This document shows positions 38,000 through 49,155 of a DNA stretch of 64,000 bases, piece after piece. A model generated the notes under the pieces. The model had not been told where the DNA came from and made no database searches. It worked only from the letters and a program-made list of their open reading frames with translations. Position 1 is the stretch's first letter, and the number at the start of each line of letters is the position of its first letter. Position numbers and translations under genes: made by a program. Source of the stretch: Petrolisthes cinctipes (Eukaryota > Arthropoda > Malacostraca > Decapoda > Porcellanidae); assembly GCA_033782935.1 (NCBI GenBank), contig JAWQEG010000490.1, positions 1,952,001-2,016,000 on the forward strand, read 5' to 3'.

Positions 38000-38618
38000 T
38001 GTACAGTACTGTAGAGGAGGGTAACACCACAGCTTCCCCACTTGAAGCAACAGAATCCAGATGGCCTTCTTACAACAACAGACCCAAGAAGGTAACCATT
38101 TTACCCTCCAATTTCTCTCTTGTCATCCCTAAACTCGAGAGAGAGAGAGGGAGAGAAAGGGAGAGAGAGAGAGAGGGAGAGAAAGTAGAAAGAGAGAGAG
38201 AGAAGAATTGGGTGGAGCTTAGACCAAACTCCACCCCCTTTCAAGAAGATAATAAGAATAATAATATCTGAATAGACTTGGCATCTTCCAATAGAGAATG
38301 TATATAAGCAGTGAAGTTGAACTAATATGTAGGATTTCCTAAACTGACTCCCAGGGCTATAACCTGTCTCCATAAGAGAGAGACACAGGCATATAATACA
38401 AGGCATTAAATATAATTCCCTGTATAGAGATAAGTATGTATAAATAAATTAAGCCTAAAGAAACTTGTGCAGTCACTTTACCTAAGAACACCACTACGCC
38501 GAGCTCGCTACCTAATACCACAACAACCACAACAACAACAACAACTACTACGACTACACTTCGGACTAAGGTACTGTATCAGATCCTGAACGAGTTAAAG
38601 CCTTAGAGGACCGGTACA
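38000..38618 (+). repeat. 3' LTR (619 bp)
   Basis: It has the same length and ends as the 5' LTR. By direct comparison I see one difference, TCTCTCTTG here at 38118 against TCTCACTTG at 29963. It contains the TATATAAG box (38301-38308), AATAAA (38443-38448) and GA tract (38137-38205). The following bases, TACA then GATTGC, return to the satellite. Confidence 0.96.
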
Positions 38619-38622
38619 TACA
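38619..38622. other. Target-site duplication, right copy (TACA)
   Basis: TACA follows the 3' LTR and matches 29841-29844. It then continues GATTGCTTCTGGGACCCC, the expected continuation of the interrupted type I subunit, whose next landmark is at 38791. Confidence 0.9.
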
Positions 38623-39616
38623 GATTGCTTCTGGGACCCCAAAATATTGATTTTTCGGGTGTTTTGAGCCTGAATTTGAGATATAAACGGGTACAGAAGA
38701 TACATGCACATATTGACTTTGGGCACCTAAAATATCGATTTTCAGCATGTTTTGGGCCTGAATTTTGAAAATACTCTAACACGGAGTAGGCATGTACAGA
38801 TCGCTTCTGGGACCCCAAAATATCGAATTTTCGGGTGTGTAGGGCCAGAATTTGAGATATAAACGGGTACAGAAGATGCATGCACATATCGACTTTTGGG
38901 CACCTAAAAGATCGATTTTCAGTATGTTTTTGGACTGTATTTTGAAAATACTCTAACACGGAGTAGGCATGTACAGATACCTTCTGGGACCTCTAAATAT
39001 CGAATTTTCGGGTGTTTTGGGACTGAATTTGAGATATCGACTTTTTGGCACCTAAAATGTCGATTTTTAGCATGTTTTTAGCCTATATTTTGAAAATATT
39101 CTAGCACTGTGTAGGCATGTACAGATTGCTTCTGGGACCCCAAAATATTGATTTTTCGGGTGTTTTGAGCCTGAATTTGAGATATAAACGGGTACAGAAG
39201 ATACATGCACATATTGACTTTGGGCATCTAAAATATCGATTTTCAGCATGTTTTGGGCCTGTATTTTGAAAATACTCTAACACTGAGTAGGCATGTACAG
39301 ATTGCTTCTGGGACCCCAAAATATTGAATTTTCGGGTGTTTTGAGCCTGAATTTGAGATATAAACAGGTACTGAAGATGCATGAACATATCGACTTTTGT
39401 GCACCTAAAAGATCGATTTTCAGTATGTTTTAAGCATGTATTTTGAAAATACTCTAACACGGAGTAGGCATGTACAGATCGCTTCTGGGACCCCTAAATA
39501 TCGAATTTTCGGGTGTTTTGGGACTGAATTTGAGATATCGACTTTTTGGCACCTAAAAGATCGATTTTTAGCATGTTTTTAGCCTATATTTTGAAAATAT
39601 TCTAGCACTGAGTAGG

Positions 39617-39940
39617 CATGTACAGATTGCTTCTGGTACCCCAAAATATTGAATTTTCGGGTGTTTTGAGCCTGAATTTGAGATATAAACGGGTACAGAA
39701 GATACATGCACATATTGACTTTGGGCACCTAAAAGATCGATTTTTAGCATGTTTTTAGCCTATATTTTGAAAATATTCTAGCACGGAGTAGGCATGTACA
39801 GATCGCTTCTGGGACCCCTAAATATCGAATTTTCGGGTGTTTTGGGACTGAATTTGAGATATCGACTTTTTGGCACCTAAAAGATCGATTTTTAGCATGT
39901 TTTTAGCCTATATTTTGAAAATATTCTAGCACTGAGTAGG
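39617..39940 (+). repeat. 324-bp dimer (hybrid long subunit plus short subunit)
   Basis: CATG landmarks at 39617, 39793 and 39941 give 176 and 148 bp. The 177-bp subunit is missing, and the 176-bp unit is the type I/III hybrid. GCACGGAGTAGG at about 39781 joins a type III-like tail to a type II-like head, marking the exchange point. Confidence 0.7.
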
Positions 39941-40289
39941 CATGTACAGATTGCTTCTGGGACCCCAAAATATTGAATTTTCGGGTGTTTTGAGCCTGAA
40001 TTTGAGATATAAACGGGTACAGAAGATACATGCACATATTGACTTTGGGTACCAAAAATATCGATTTTCAGCATGTTTTGGGCCTGAATTTTGAAAATAC
40101 TCTAACACGGAGTAGGCATGTACAGATCGCTTCTGGGACCCCAAAATATCGAATTTTCGGGTGTTTAGGGCCAGAATTTGAGATATAAACGGGTACAGAA
40201 GATGCATGCACATATCGACTTTTGGGCACCTAAAAGATCGATTTTCAGTATGTTTTTGGCCTGTATTTTGAAAATACTCTAACACGGAG

Positions 40290-43200
40290 TAGGCATGTAC
40301 AGATACCTTCTGGGACCTCTAAATATCGAATTTTCGGGTGTTTTGGGACTGAATTTGAGATATCGATTTTTTGACACCTAAAATGTCGATTTTTAGCATG
40401 TTTTTAGCCTATATTTTGAAAATATTCTAGCACTGTGTAGGCATGTACAGATTGCTTCTGGGACCCAAAATATTGAATTTTCGGGTGTTTTGAGCCTGAA
40501 TTTGAGATATAAACGGGTACAGAAAATACATGCACATATTGACTTTGGGCATCTAAAATATCGATTTTCAGCATGTTTTGGGCCTGTATTTTGAAAATAC
40601 TCTAACACTGAGTAGGCATGTACAGATTGCTTCTGGGACCCCAAAATATTGAATTTTCGGGTGTTTTGAGCCTGAATTTGAGATATAAACGGGTACTGAA
40701 GATGCATGCACATATCGACTTTTGTGCACCTAAAAGATCGATTTTCAGTATGTTTTGAGCATGTATTTTGAAAATACTCTAACACGGAGTAGGCATGTAC
40801 AGATCGCTTCTGGGACCCCTAAATATCGAATTTTCGGGTGTTTTGGGACTGAATTTGAGATATCGACTTTTTCGCACCTAAAAGATCGATTTTTAGCATG
40901 TTTTTAGCCTATATTTTGAAAATATTCTAGCACTGAGTAGGCATGTACAGATTGCTTCTGGGACCCCAAAATATTGAATTTTCGGGTGTTTTGAGCCTGA
41001 ATTTGAGATATAAACGGGTACAGAAGATACATGCACATATTGAGTGGGTACCAAAAATATCGATTTTCAGCATGTTTTGGGCCTGAATTTTGAAAATACT
41101 CTAACACGGAGTAGGCATGTACAGATCACTTCTGGGACCCCAAAATATCGAATTTTCGGGTGTTTAGGGCCAGAATTTGAGATATTAAACGGGTACAGAA
41201 GATGCATGCACATATCGACTTTTGGGCACCTAAAAGATCGATTTTCAGTATGTTTTTGGCCTGTAATTTGAAAATACTCTAACACGGAGTAGGCATGTAC
41301 AGATACCTTCTGGGACCTCTAAATATAGAATTTTTGGGTGTTTTGGGACTGAATTTGAGATATCGATTTTTTGGCACCTAAAATGTCGATTTTTAGCATG
41401 TTTTTAGCCTATATTTTGAAAATATTCTAGCACTGTGTAGGCATGTACAGATTGCTTCTGGGACCCCAAAATATTGAATTTTCGGGTGTTTTGAGCCTGA
41501 ATTTGAGATATAAACGGGTACAGAAAATACATGCACATATTGACTTTGGGCATCTAAAATATCGATTTTCAGCATGTTTTGGGCCTGTATTTTGAAAATA
41601 CTCTAACACTGAGTAGGCATGTACAGATTGCTTCTGGGACCCCAAAATATTGAATTTTCGGGTGTTTTGAGCCTGAATTTGAGATATAAACGGGTACTGA
41701 AGATGCATGCACATATCGACTTTTGTGCACCTAAAAGATCGATTTTCAGTATGTTTTGAGCATGTATTTTGAAAATACTCTAACACGGAGTACGCATGTA
41801 CAGATCGCTTCTGGGACCCCTAAATATCGAATTTTCGGGTGTTTTGGGACTGAATTTGAGATATCGACTTTTTGGCACCTAAAAGATCGATTTTTAGCAT
41901 GTTTTTAGCCTATATTTTGAAAATATTCTAGCACTGAGTAGGCATGTACAGATTGCTTCTGGGACCCCAAAATATTGAATTTTCGGGTGTTTTGAGCCTG
42001 AATTTGAGATATAAACTGGTACAGAAGATACATGCACATATTGACTTTGGGCACCAAAAATATCGATTTTCAGCATGTTTTGGGCCTGAATTTTGAAAAT
42101 ACTCTAACACGGAGTAGGCATGTACAGATCGCTTCTGGGACCCCAAAATATCGAATTTTCGGGTGTTTAGGGCCAGAATTTGAGATATAAACGGGTACAG
42201 AAGATGCATGCACATATCGACTTTTGGGCACCTAAAAGATAGATTTTCAGTATGTTTTTGGCCTGTATTTTGAAAATACTCTAACACGGAGTAGGCATGT
42301 ACAGATACCTTCTGGGACCTCTAAATATCGAATTTTCGGGTGTTTTGGGACTGAATTTGAGATATCGATTTTTTGACACCTAAAATGTCGATTTTTAGCA
42401 TGTTTTTAGCCTATATTTTGAAAATATTCTAGCACTGTGTAGGCATGTACAGATTGCTTCTGGGACCCAAAATATTGAATTTTCGGGTGTTTTGAGCCTG
42501 AATTTGAGATATAAACGGGTACAGAAAATACATGCACATATTGACTTTGGGCATCTAAAATATCGATTTTCAGCATGTTTTGGGCCTGTATTTTGAAAAT
42601 ACTCTAACACTGAGTAGGCATGTACAGATTGCTTCTGGGACCCCAAAATATTGAATTTTCGGGTGTTTTGAGCCTGAATTTGAGATATAAACGGGTACTG
42701 AAGATGCATGCACATATCGACTTTTGTGCACCTAAAAGATCGATTTTCAGTATGTTTTGAGCATGTATTTTGAAAATACTCTAACACGGAGTAGGCATGT
42801 ACAGATCGCTTCTGGGACCCCTAAATATCGAATTTTCGGGTGTTTTGGGACTGAATTTGAGATATCGACTTTTTGGCACCTAAAAGATCGATTTTTAGCA
42901 TGTTTTTAGCCTATATTTTGAAAATATTCTAGCACTGAGTAGGCATGTACAGATTGCTTCTGGGACCCCAAAATATTGAATTTTCGGGTGTTTTGAGCCT
43001 GAATTTGAGATATAAACGGGTACAGAAGATACATGCACATATTGAGTGGGTACCAAAAATATCGATTTTCAGCATGTTTTGGGCCTGAATTTTGAAAATA
43101 CTCTAACACGGAGTAGGCATGTACAGATCACTTCTGGGACCCCAAAATATCGAATTTTCGGGTGTTTAGGGCCAGAATTTGAGATATTAAACGGGTACAG

Positions 43201-44293
43201 AAGATGCATGCACATATCGACTTTTGGGCACCTAAAAGATCGATTTTCAGTATGTTTTTGGCCTGTAATTTGAAAATACTCTAACACGGAGTAGGCATGT
43301 ACAGATACCTTCTGGGACCTCTAAATATAGAATTTTTGGGTGTTTTGGGACTGAATTTGAGATATCGATTTTTTGGCACCTAAAATGTCGATTTTTAGCA
43401 TGTTTTTAGCCTATATTTTGAAAATATTCTAGCACTGTGTAGGCATGTACAGATTGCTTCTGGGACCCCAAAATATTGAATTTTCGAGTGTTTTGAGCCT
43501 GAATTTGAGATATAAACGGGTACAGAAAATACATGCACATATTGACTTTGGGCATCTAAAATATCGATTTTCAGCATGTTTTGGGCCTGTATTTTGAAAA
43601 TACTCTAACACTGAGTAGGCATGTACAGATTGCTTCTGGGACCCCAAAATATTGAATTTTCGGGTGTTTTGAGCCTGAATTTGAGATATAAACGGGTACT
43701 GAAGATGCATGCACATATCGACTTTTGTGCACCTAAAAGATCGATTTTCAGTATGTTTTGAGCATGTATTTTGAAAATACTCTAACACGGAGTAGGCATG
43801 TACAGATCGCTTCTGGGACCCCTAAATATCGAATTTTCGGGTGTTTTGGGACTGAATTTGAGATATCGACTTTTTGGCACCTAAAAGATCGATTTTTAGC
43901 ATGTTTTTAGCCTATATTTTGAAAATATTCTAGCACTGAGTAGGCATGTACAGATTGCTTCTGGGACCCCAAAATATTGAATTTTCGGGTGTTTTGAGCC
44001 TGAATTTGAGATATAAACGGGTACAGAAGATACATGCACATATTGACTTTGGGCACCAAAAATATCGATTTTCAGCATGTTTTGGGCCTGAATTTTGAAA
44101 ATACTCTAACACGGAGTAGGCATGTACAGATCGCTTCTGGGACCCCAAAATATCGAATTTTCGGGTGTTTAGGGCCAGAATTTGAGATATAAACGGGTAC
44201 AGAAGATGCATGCACATATCGACTTTTGGGCACCTAAAAGATCGATTTTCAGTATGTTTTTGGCCTGTATTTTGAAAATAATCTAACACGGAG
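40290..44293 (+). repeat. Tandem duplication of a 2002-bp block
   Basis: The block 40290-42291 is followed directly by a second copy, 42292-44293. Shared private variants are TATTGAGTGGGTACC (41040 and 43042), CAGATCACTTCTGG (41122 and 43124), GATATTAAACGGG with an inserted T (41182 and 43184), CTGTAATTTGAAAA (41262 and 43264) and AATATAGAATTTTTGGG (41322 and 43324). Several single-base differences exist, such as TACGCATG versus TAGGCATG. Edges are approximate. Confidence 0.82.
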
Positions 44294-45299
44294 TAGGCAT
44301 GTACAGATACCTTCTGGGACCTCTAAATATCGAATTTTCGGGTGTTTTGGGACAGAATTTGAGATATCGATTTTTTGGCACCTAAAATGTCGATTTTTAG
44401 CATGTTTTTAGCCTATATTTTGAAAATATTCTAGCACTGTGTAGGCATGTACAGATTGCTTCTGGGACCCCAAAATATTGAATTTTCGGGTGTTTTGAGC
44501 CTGAATTTGAGATATAAACGGGTACAGAAGATACATGCACATATTGACTTTGGGCACCTAAAAGATCGATTTTTTGCATGTTTTTAGCCTATATTTTGAA
44601 AATATTCTAGCACTGAGTAGGCATGTACAGATTGCTTCTGGAACCCCAAAATATTGAATTTTCGGGTGTTTTGAGCCTGAATTTGAGATATAAACGGGTA
44701 CAGAAGATACATGCACATATTGACTTTGCGCACCAAAAATATCGATTTTCAGCATGTTTTGGGCCTGAATTTTGAAAATACTCTAACACGGAGTAGGCAT
44801 GTACAGATCGCTTCTGGGACCCCAAAATATTGAATTTTCGGGTGTTTTGAGCCTGAATTTGAGATATAAACGGGTACTGAAGATGCATGCACATATCGAC
44901 TTTTGTGCACCTAAAAGATCGATTTTCAGTATGTTTTGAGCATGTATTTTGAAAATACTCTAACACGGAGTAGGCATGTACAGATCGCTTCTGGGACCCC
45001 TAAATATCGAATTTTCGGGTGTTTTGGGACTGAATTTGAGATATCGACTTTTTGGCACCTAAAAGATCGATTTTTAGCATGTTTTTAGCCTATATTTTGA
45101 AAATATTCTAGCAATGAGTAGGCATGTACAGATCGCTTCTGGGACCCCAAAATATCGATTTTTCAGGTGTTTAGGGCCAGAATTTGAGATATAAACGGGT
45201 ACAGAAGATGCATGCACATATCGACTTTTGGGCACCTAAAAGATCGATTTTCAGTATGTTTTTGGCCTGTATTTTGAAAATACTCTATCACGGAGTTGG

Positions 45300-45476
45300 C
45301 ATGTACAGATACCTTCTGGGACCTCTAAATATCGAATTTTCGGGTGTTTAGGGCCAGAATTTGAGATATAAACGGGTACAGAAGATGCATGCACATATCG
45401 ACTTTTGGGCACCTAAAAGATCGATTTTCAGTATGTTTTTGGCCTGTATTTTGAAAATACTCTAACACGGAGTAGG
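45300..45476 (+). repeat. Hybrid subunit (type III head, type II body)
   Basis: The 177-bp subunit begins CAGATACCTTCTGGGACCTC as a type III short subunit does, but continues with TTTAGGGCCAGAATTTGAG and the full 29-base segment of type II. It lies between a type II and a normal type III subunit. A copy is at about 55155-55331. The variant CGGAGTTGGCATG precedes both. Confidence 0.7.
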
Positions 45477-45639
45477 CATGTACAGATACCTTCTGGGACC
45501 TCTAAATATCGAATTTTCGGGTGTTTTGGGACTGAATTTGAGATATCGATTTTTTGGCACCTAAAATGTCGATTTTTAGCATGTTTTTAGCCTATATTTT
45601 GAAAATATTCTATCACTGTGTAGGCATGTACAGATTGCT

Positions 45640-48600
45640 TCTGGGACCCCAAAATATTGAATTTTCGGGTGTTTTGAGCCTGAATTTGAGATATAAACGG
45701 GTACAGAAGATACATGCACATATTGACTTTGGGCACCTAAAAGATCGATTTTTAGCATGTTTTTAGCCTATATTTTGAAAATATTCTAGCACTGAGTAGG
45801 CATGTACAGATTGCTTCTGGGACCCCAAAATATTGAATTTTCGGGTGTTTTGAGCCTGAATTTGAGATATAAACGGGTACAGAAGATACATGCACATATT
45901 GACTTTGTGCACCAAAAATATCGATTTTCAGCATGTTTTGGGCCTGAATTTTGAAAATACTCTAACACGGAGTAGGCATGTACAGATCGCTTCTGGGACC
46001 CCAAAATATTGAATTTTCGGGTGTTTTGAGCCTGAATTAGAGATATAAACGGGTACTGAAGATGCATGCACATATCGACTTTTGTGCACCTAAAAGATCG
46101 ATTTTCAGTATGTTTTGAGCATGTATTTTGAAAATACTCTAACACGGAGTAGGCATGTACAGATCGCTTCTGGGACCCCTAAATATCGAATTTTCGGGTG
46201 TTTTGGGACTGAATTTGAGATATCGACTTTTTGGCACCTAAAAGATCGATTTTTAGCATGTTTTTAGCTTATATTTTGAAAATATTCTAGCAATGAGTAG
46301 GCATGGACAGATCGCTTCTGGGACCCCAAAATATCGATTTTTCAGGTGTTTAGGGCCAGAATTTGAGATATAAACGGGTATAGAAGATGCATGCACATAT
46401 CGACTTTTGGGCACCTAAAAGATCGATTTTCAGTATGTTTTTGGCCTGTATTTTGAAAATACTCTATCACGTAGTTGGCATGTACAGATACCTTCTGGGA
46501 CCTCTAAATATCGAATTTTCGGGTGTTTTGGGACTGAATTTGAGATTTCGATTTTTTGGCACCTAAAATGTCGAGTTTTAGCATGTTTTTAGCCTATATT
46601 TTGAAAATATTCTAGCACTGTGTAGGCATGTACAGATTGCTTCTGGGACCCCAAAATATTGAATTTTCGGGTGTTTTGAGCCTGAATTTGAGATATAAAC
46701 GGGTACAGAAGATACATGCACATATTGACTTTGGGCATCTAAAATATCGATTTTCAGCATGTTTTGGGCCTGTATTTTGAAAATACTCTAACACTGAGTA
46801 GGCATGTACAGATTGCTTCTGGGACCCCAAAATATTGAATTTTCGGGTGTTTTGAGCCTGAATTTGAGATATAAACGGGTACTGAAGATGCATACACATA
46901 TCGACTTTTGTGCACCTAAAAGATCGATTTTCAGTATGTTTTGAGCATGTATTTTGAAAATACTCTAACACGGAGTAGGCATGTACAGATCGCTTCTGGG
47001 ACCCCTAAATATCGAATTTTCGGGTGTTTTGGGACTGAATTTGAGATATCGACTTTTTGGCACCTAAAAGATCGATTTTTAGCATGTTTTTAGCCTATAT
47101 TTTGAAAATATTCTAGCACTGAGTAGGCATGTACAGATTGCTTCTGGGACCCCAAAATATTGAATTTTCGGGTGTTTTGAGCCTGAATTTGAGATATAAA
47201 CGGGTACAGAAGATACATGCACATATTGACTTTGGGTACCAAAAATATCGATTTTCAGCATGTTTTGGGCCTGAATTTTGAAAATACTCTAACACGGAGT
47301 AGGCATGTACAGATCGCTTCTGGGACCCCAAAATATCGAATTTTTGGGTGTTTAGGGCCAGAATTTGAGATATAAACGGGTACAGAAGATGCATGCACAT
47401 ATCGACTTTTGGGCACCTAAAAGATCGGTTTTCAGTATGTTTTTGGCCTGTATTTTGAAAATACTCTAACACGGAGTAGGCATGTACAGATCGCTTCTGG
47501 GACCCCTAAATATCAAATTTTTGGGTGTTTTGGGACTGAATTTGAGATATCGACTTTTTGGCACCTAAAATGTCGAGTTTTAGCATGTTTTTAGCCTATA
47601 TTTTGAAAATATTCTAGCACTGTGTAGGCATGTACAGATTGCTTCTGGGACCCCAAAATATTGAATTTTCGGGTGTTTTGAGCCTGAATTTGAGATATAA
47701 ACGGGTACAGAAGATACATGCACATATTGACTTTGGGCATCTAAAATATCGATTTTCAGCATGTTTTGGGCCTGTATTTTGAAAATACTCTAACACTGAG
47801 TAGGCATGTACAGATTGCTTCTGGGACCCCAAAATATTGAATTTTCGGGTGTTTTGAGCCTGAATTTGAGATATAAACGGGTACTGAAGATGCATACACA
47901 TATCGACTTTTGTGCACCTAAAAGATCGATTTTCAGTATGTTTTGAGCATGTATTTTGAAAATACTCTAACACGGAGTAGGCATGTACAGATCGCTTCTG
48001 GGACCCCTAAATATCGAATTTTCGGGTGTTTTGGGACTGAATTTGAGATATCGACTTTTTGGCACCTAAAAGATCGATTTTTAGCATGTTTTTAGCCTAT
48101 ATTTTGAAAATATTCTAGCACTGAGTAGGCATGTACAGATTGCTTCTGGGACCCCAAAATATTGAATTTTCGGGTGTTTTGAGCCTGAATTTGAGATATA
48201 AACGGGTACAGAAGATACATGCACATATTGACTTTGGGTACCAAAAATATCGATTTTCAGCATGTTTTGGGCCTGAATTTTGAAAATACTCTAACACGGA
48301 GTAGGCATGTACAGATCGCTTCTGGGACCCCAAAATATCGAATTTTCGGGTGTTTAGGGCCAGAATTTGAGATATAAACGGGTACAGAAGATGCATGCAC
48401 ATATCGACTTTTGGGCACCTAAAAGATCGATTTTCAGTATGTTTTTGGCCTGTATTTTGAAAATACTCTAACACGGAGTAGGCATGTACAGATACCTTCT
48501 GGGACCTCTAAATATCGAATTTTCGGGTGTTTTGGGACTGAATTTGAGATATCGATTTTTTGACACCTAAAATGTCGATTTTTAGCATGTTTTTAGCCTA

Positions 48601-48975
48601 TATTTTGAAAATATTATAGCACTGTGTAGGCATGTACAGATTGCTTCTGGGACCCAAAATATTGAATTTTCGGGTGTTTTGAGCCTGAATTTGAGATATA
48701 AACGGGTACAGAAAATACATGCACATATTGACTTTGGGCATCTAAAATATCGATTTTCAGCATGTTTTGGGCCTGTATTTTGAAAATACTCTAACACTGA
48801 GTAGGCATGTACAGATTGCTTCTGGGACCCCAAAATATTGAATTTTCGGGTGTTTTGAGCCTGAATTTTAGATATAAACGGGTACTGAAGATGCATGCAC
48901 ATATCGACTTTTGTGCACCTAAAAGATCGATTTTCAGTATGTTTTGAGCATGTATTTTGAAAATACTCTAACACG
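45640..48975 (+). repeat. About 3.3-kb block present in three copies (also about 50500-53835 and 55495-58830)
   Basis: Offsets are 4861 bp to the second copy and 9855 bp to the third. Shared variants include GAATTAGAGATATAAAC (46035, 50896, 55890), GGTATAGAAG (46378, 51239, 56233), GAGATTTCGATTTTTT (46541, 51402, 56396) and AAATATCAAATTTT (47507, 52368, 57362). A fourth partial copy follows at a further 4502 bp (about 61400-63950). Edges are approximate. Confidence 0.78.
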
Positions 48976-49095
48976 GAGTAGGCATGTACAGATCGCTTCT
49001 GGGACCCCTAAATATCGAATTTTCGGGTGTTTTGGGACTGAATTTGAGATATCGACTTTTTGGCACCTAAAAGATCGATTTTTAGCATGTTTTTA

Positions 49096-49155
49096 GCCTA
49101 TATTTTGAAAATATTCTAGCACTGAGCCTATATTTTGAAAATATTCTAGCACTGA
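49096..49155 (+). repeat. 30-bp tandem microduplication within a subunit
   Basis: GCCTATATTTTGAAAATATT plus CTAGCACTGA occurs twice in a row, at 49096-49125 and 49126-49155. It lengthens one short subunit from 148 to 178 bp. It includes a whole copy of the ATATTTTGAAAATAT dyad. I see it nowhere else in the window, so it is a recent replication slip or an assembly error. Confidence 0.85.

Larger units (their letters stand above)
29845..38618 (+). mobile_element. Full-length but defective env-bearing Ty3/gypsy LTR retrotransposon (8774 bp)
   Basis: The element has two 619-bp direct LTRs beginning TGTACAG and ending CGGTACA, a 4-bp target duplication, a tRNA-Leu-type primer-binding site, and gag, protease, reverse transcriptase, RNase H, integrase and env-like remnants in that order. 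Integrase after RNase H defines Ty3/gypsy (Metaviridae) and not copia. Apart from a short gag frame, every coding region is broken by stops and frameshifts and the polymerase catalytic motif is altered, so this copy cannot supply its own proteins. Only one LTR mismatch is seen (A at 29963, T at 38118), pointing to recent insertion. It lies in the same orientation as my satellite reading and inserted into an existing array. The clade within Ty3/gypsy is not determined. Confidence 0.96.
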
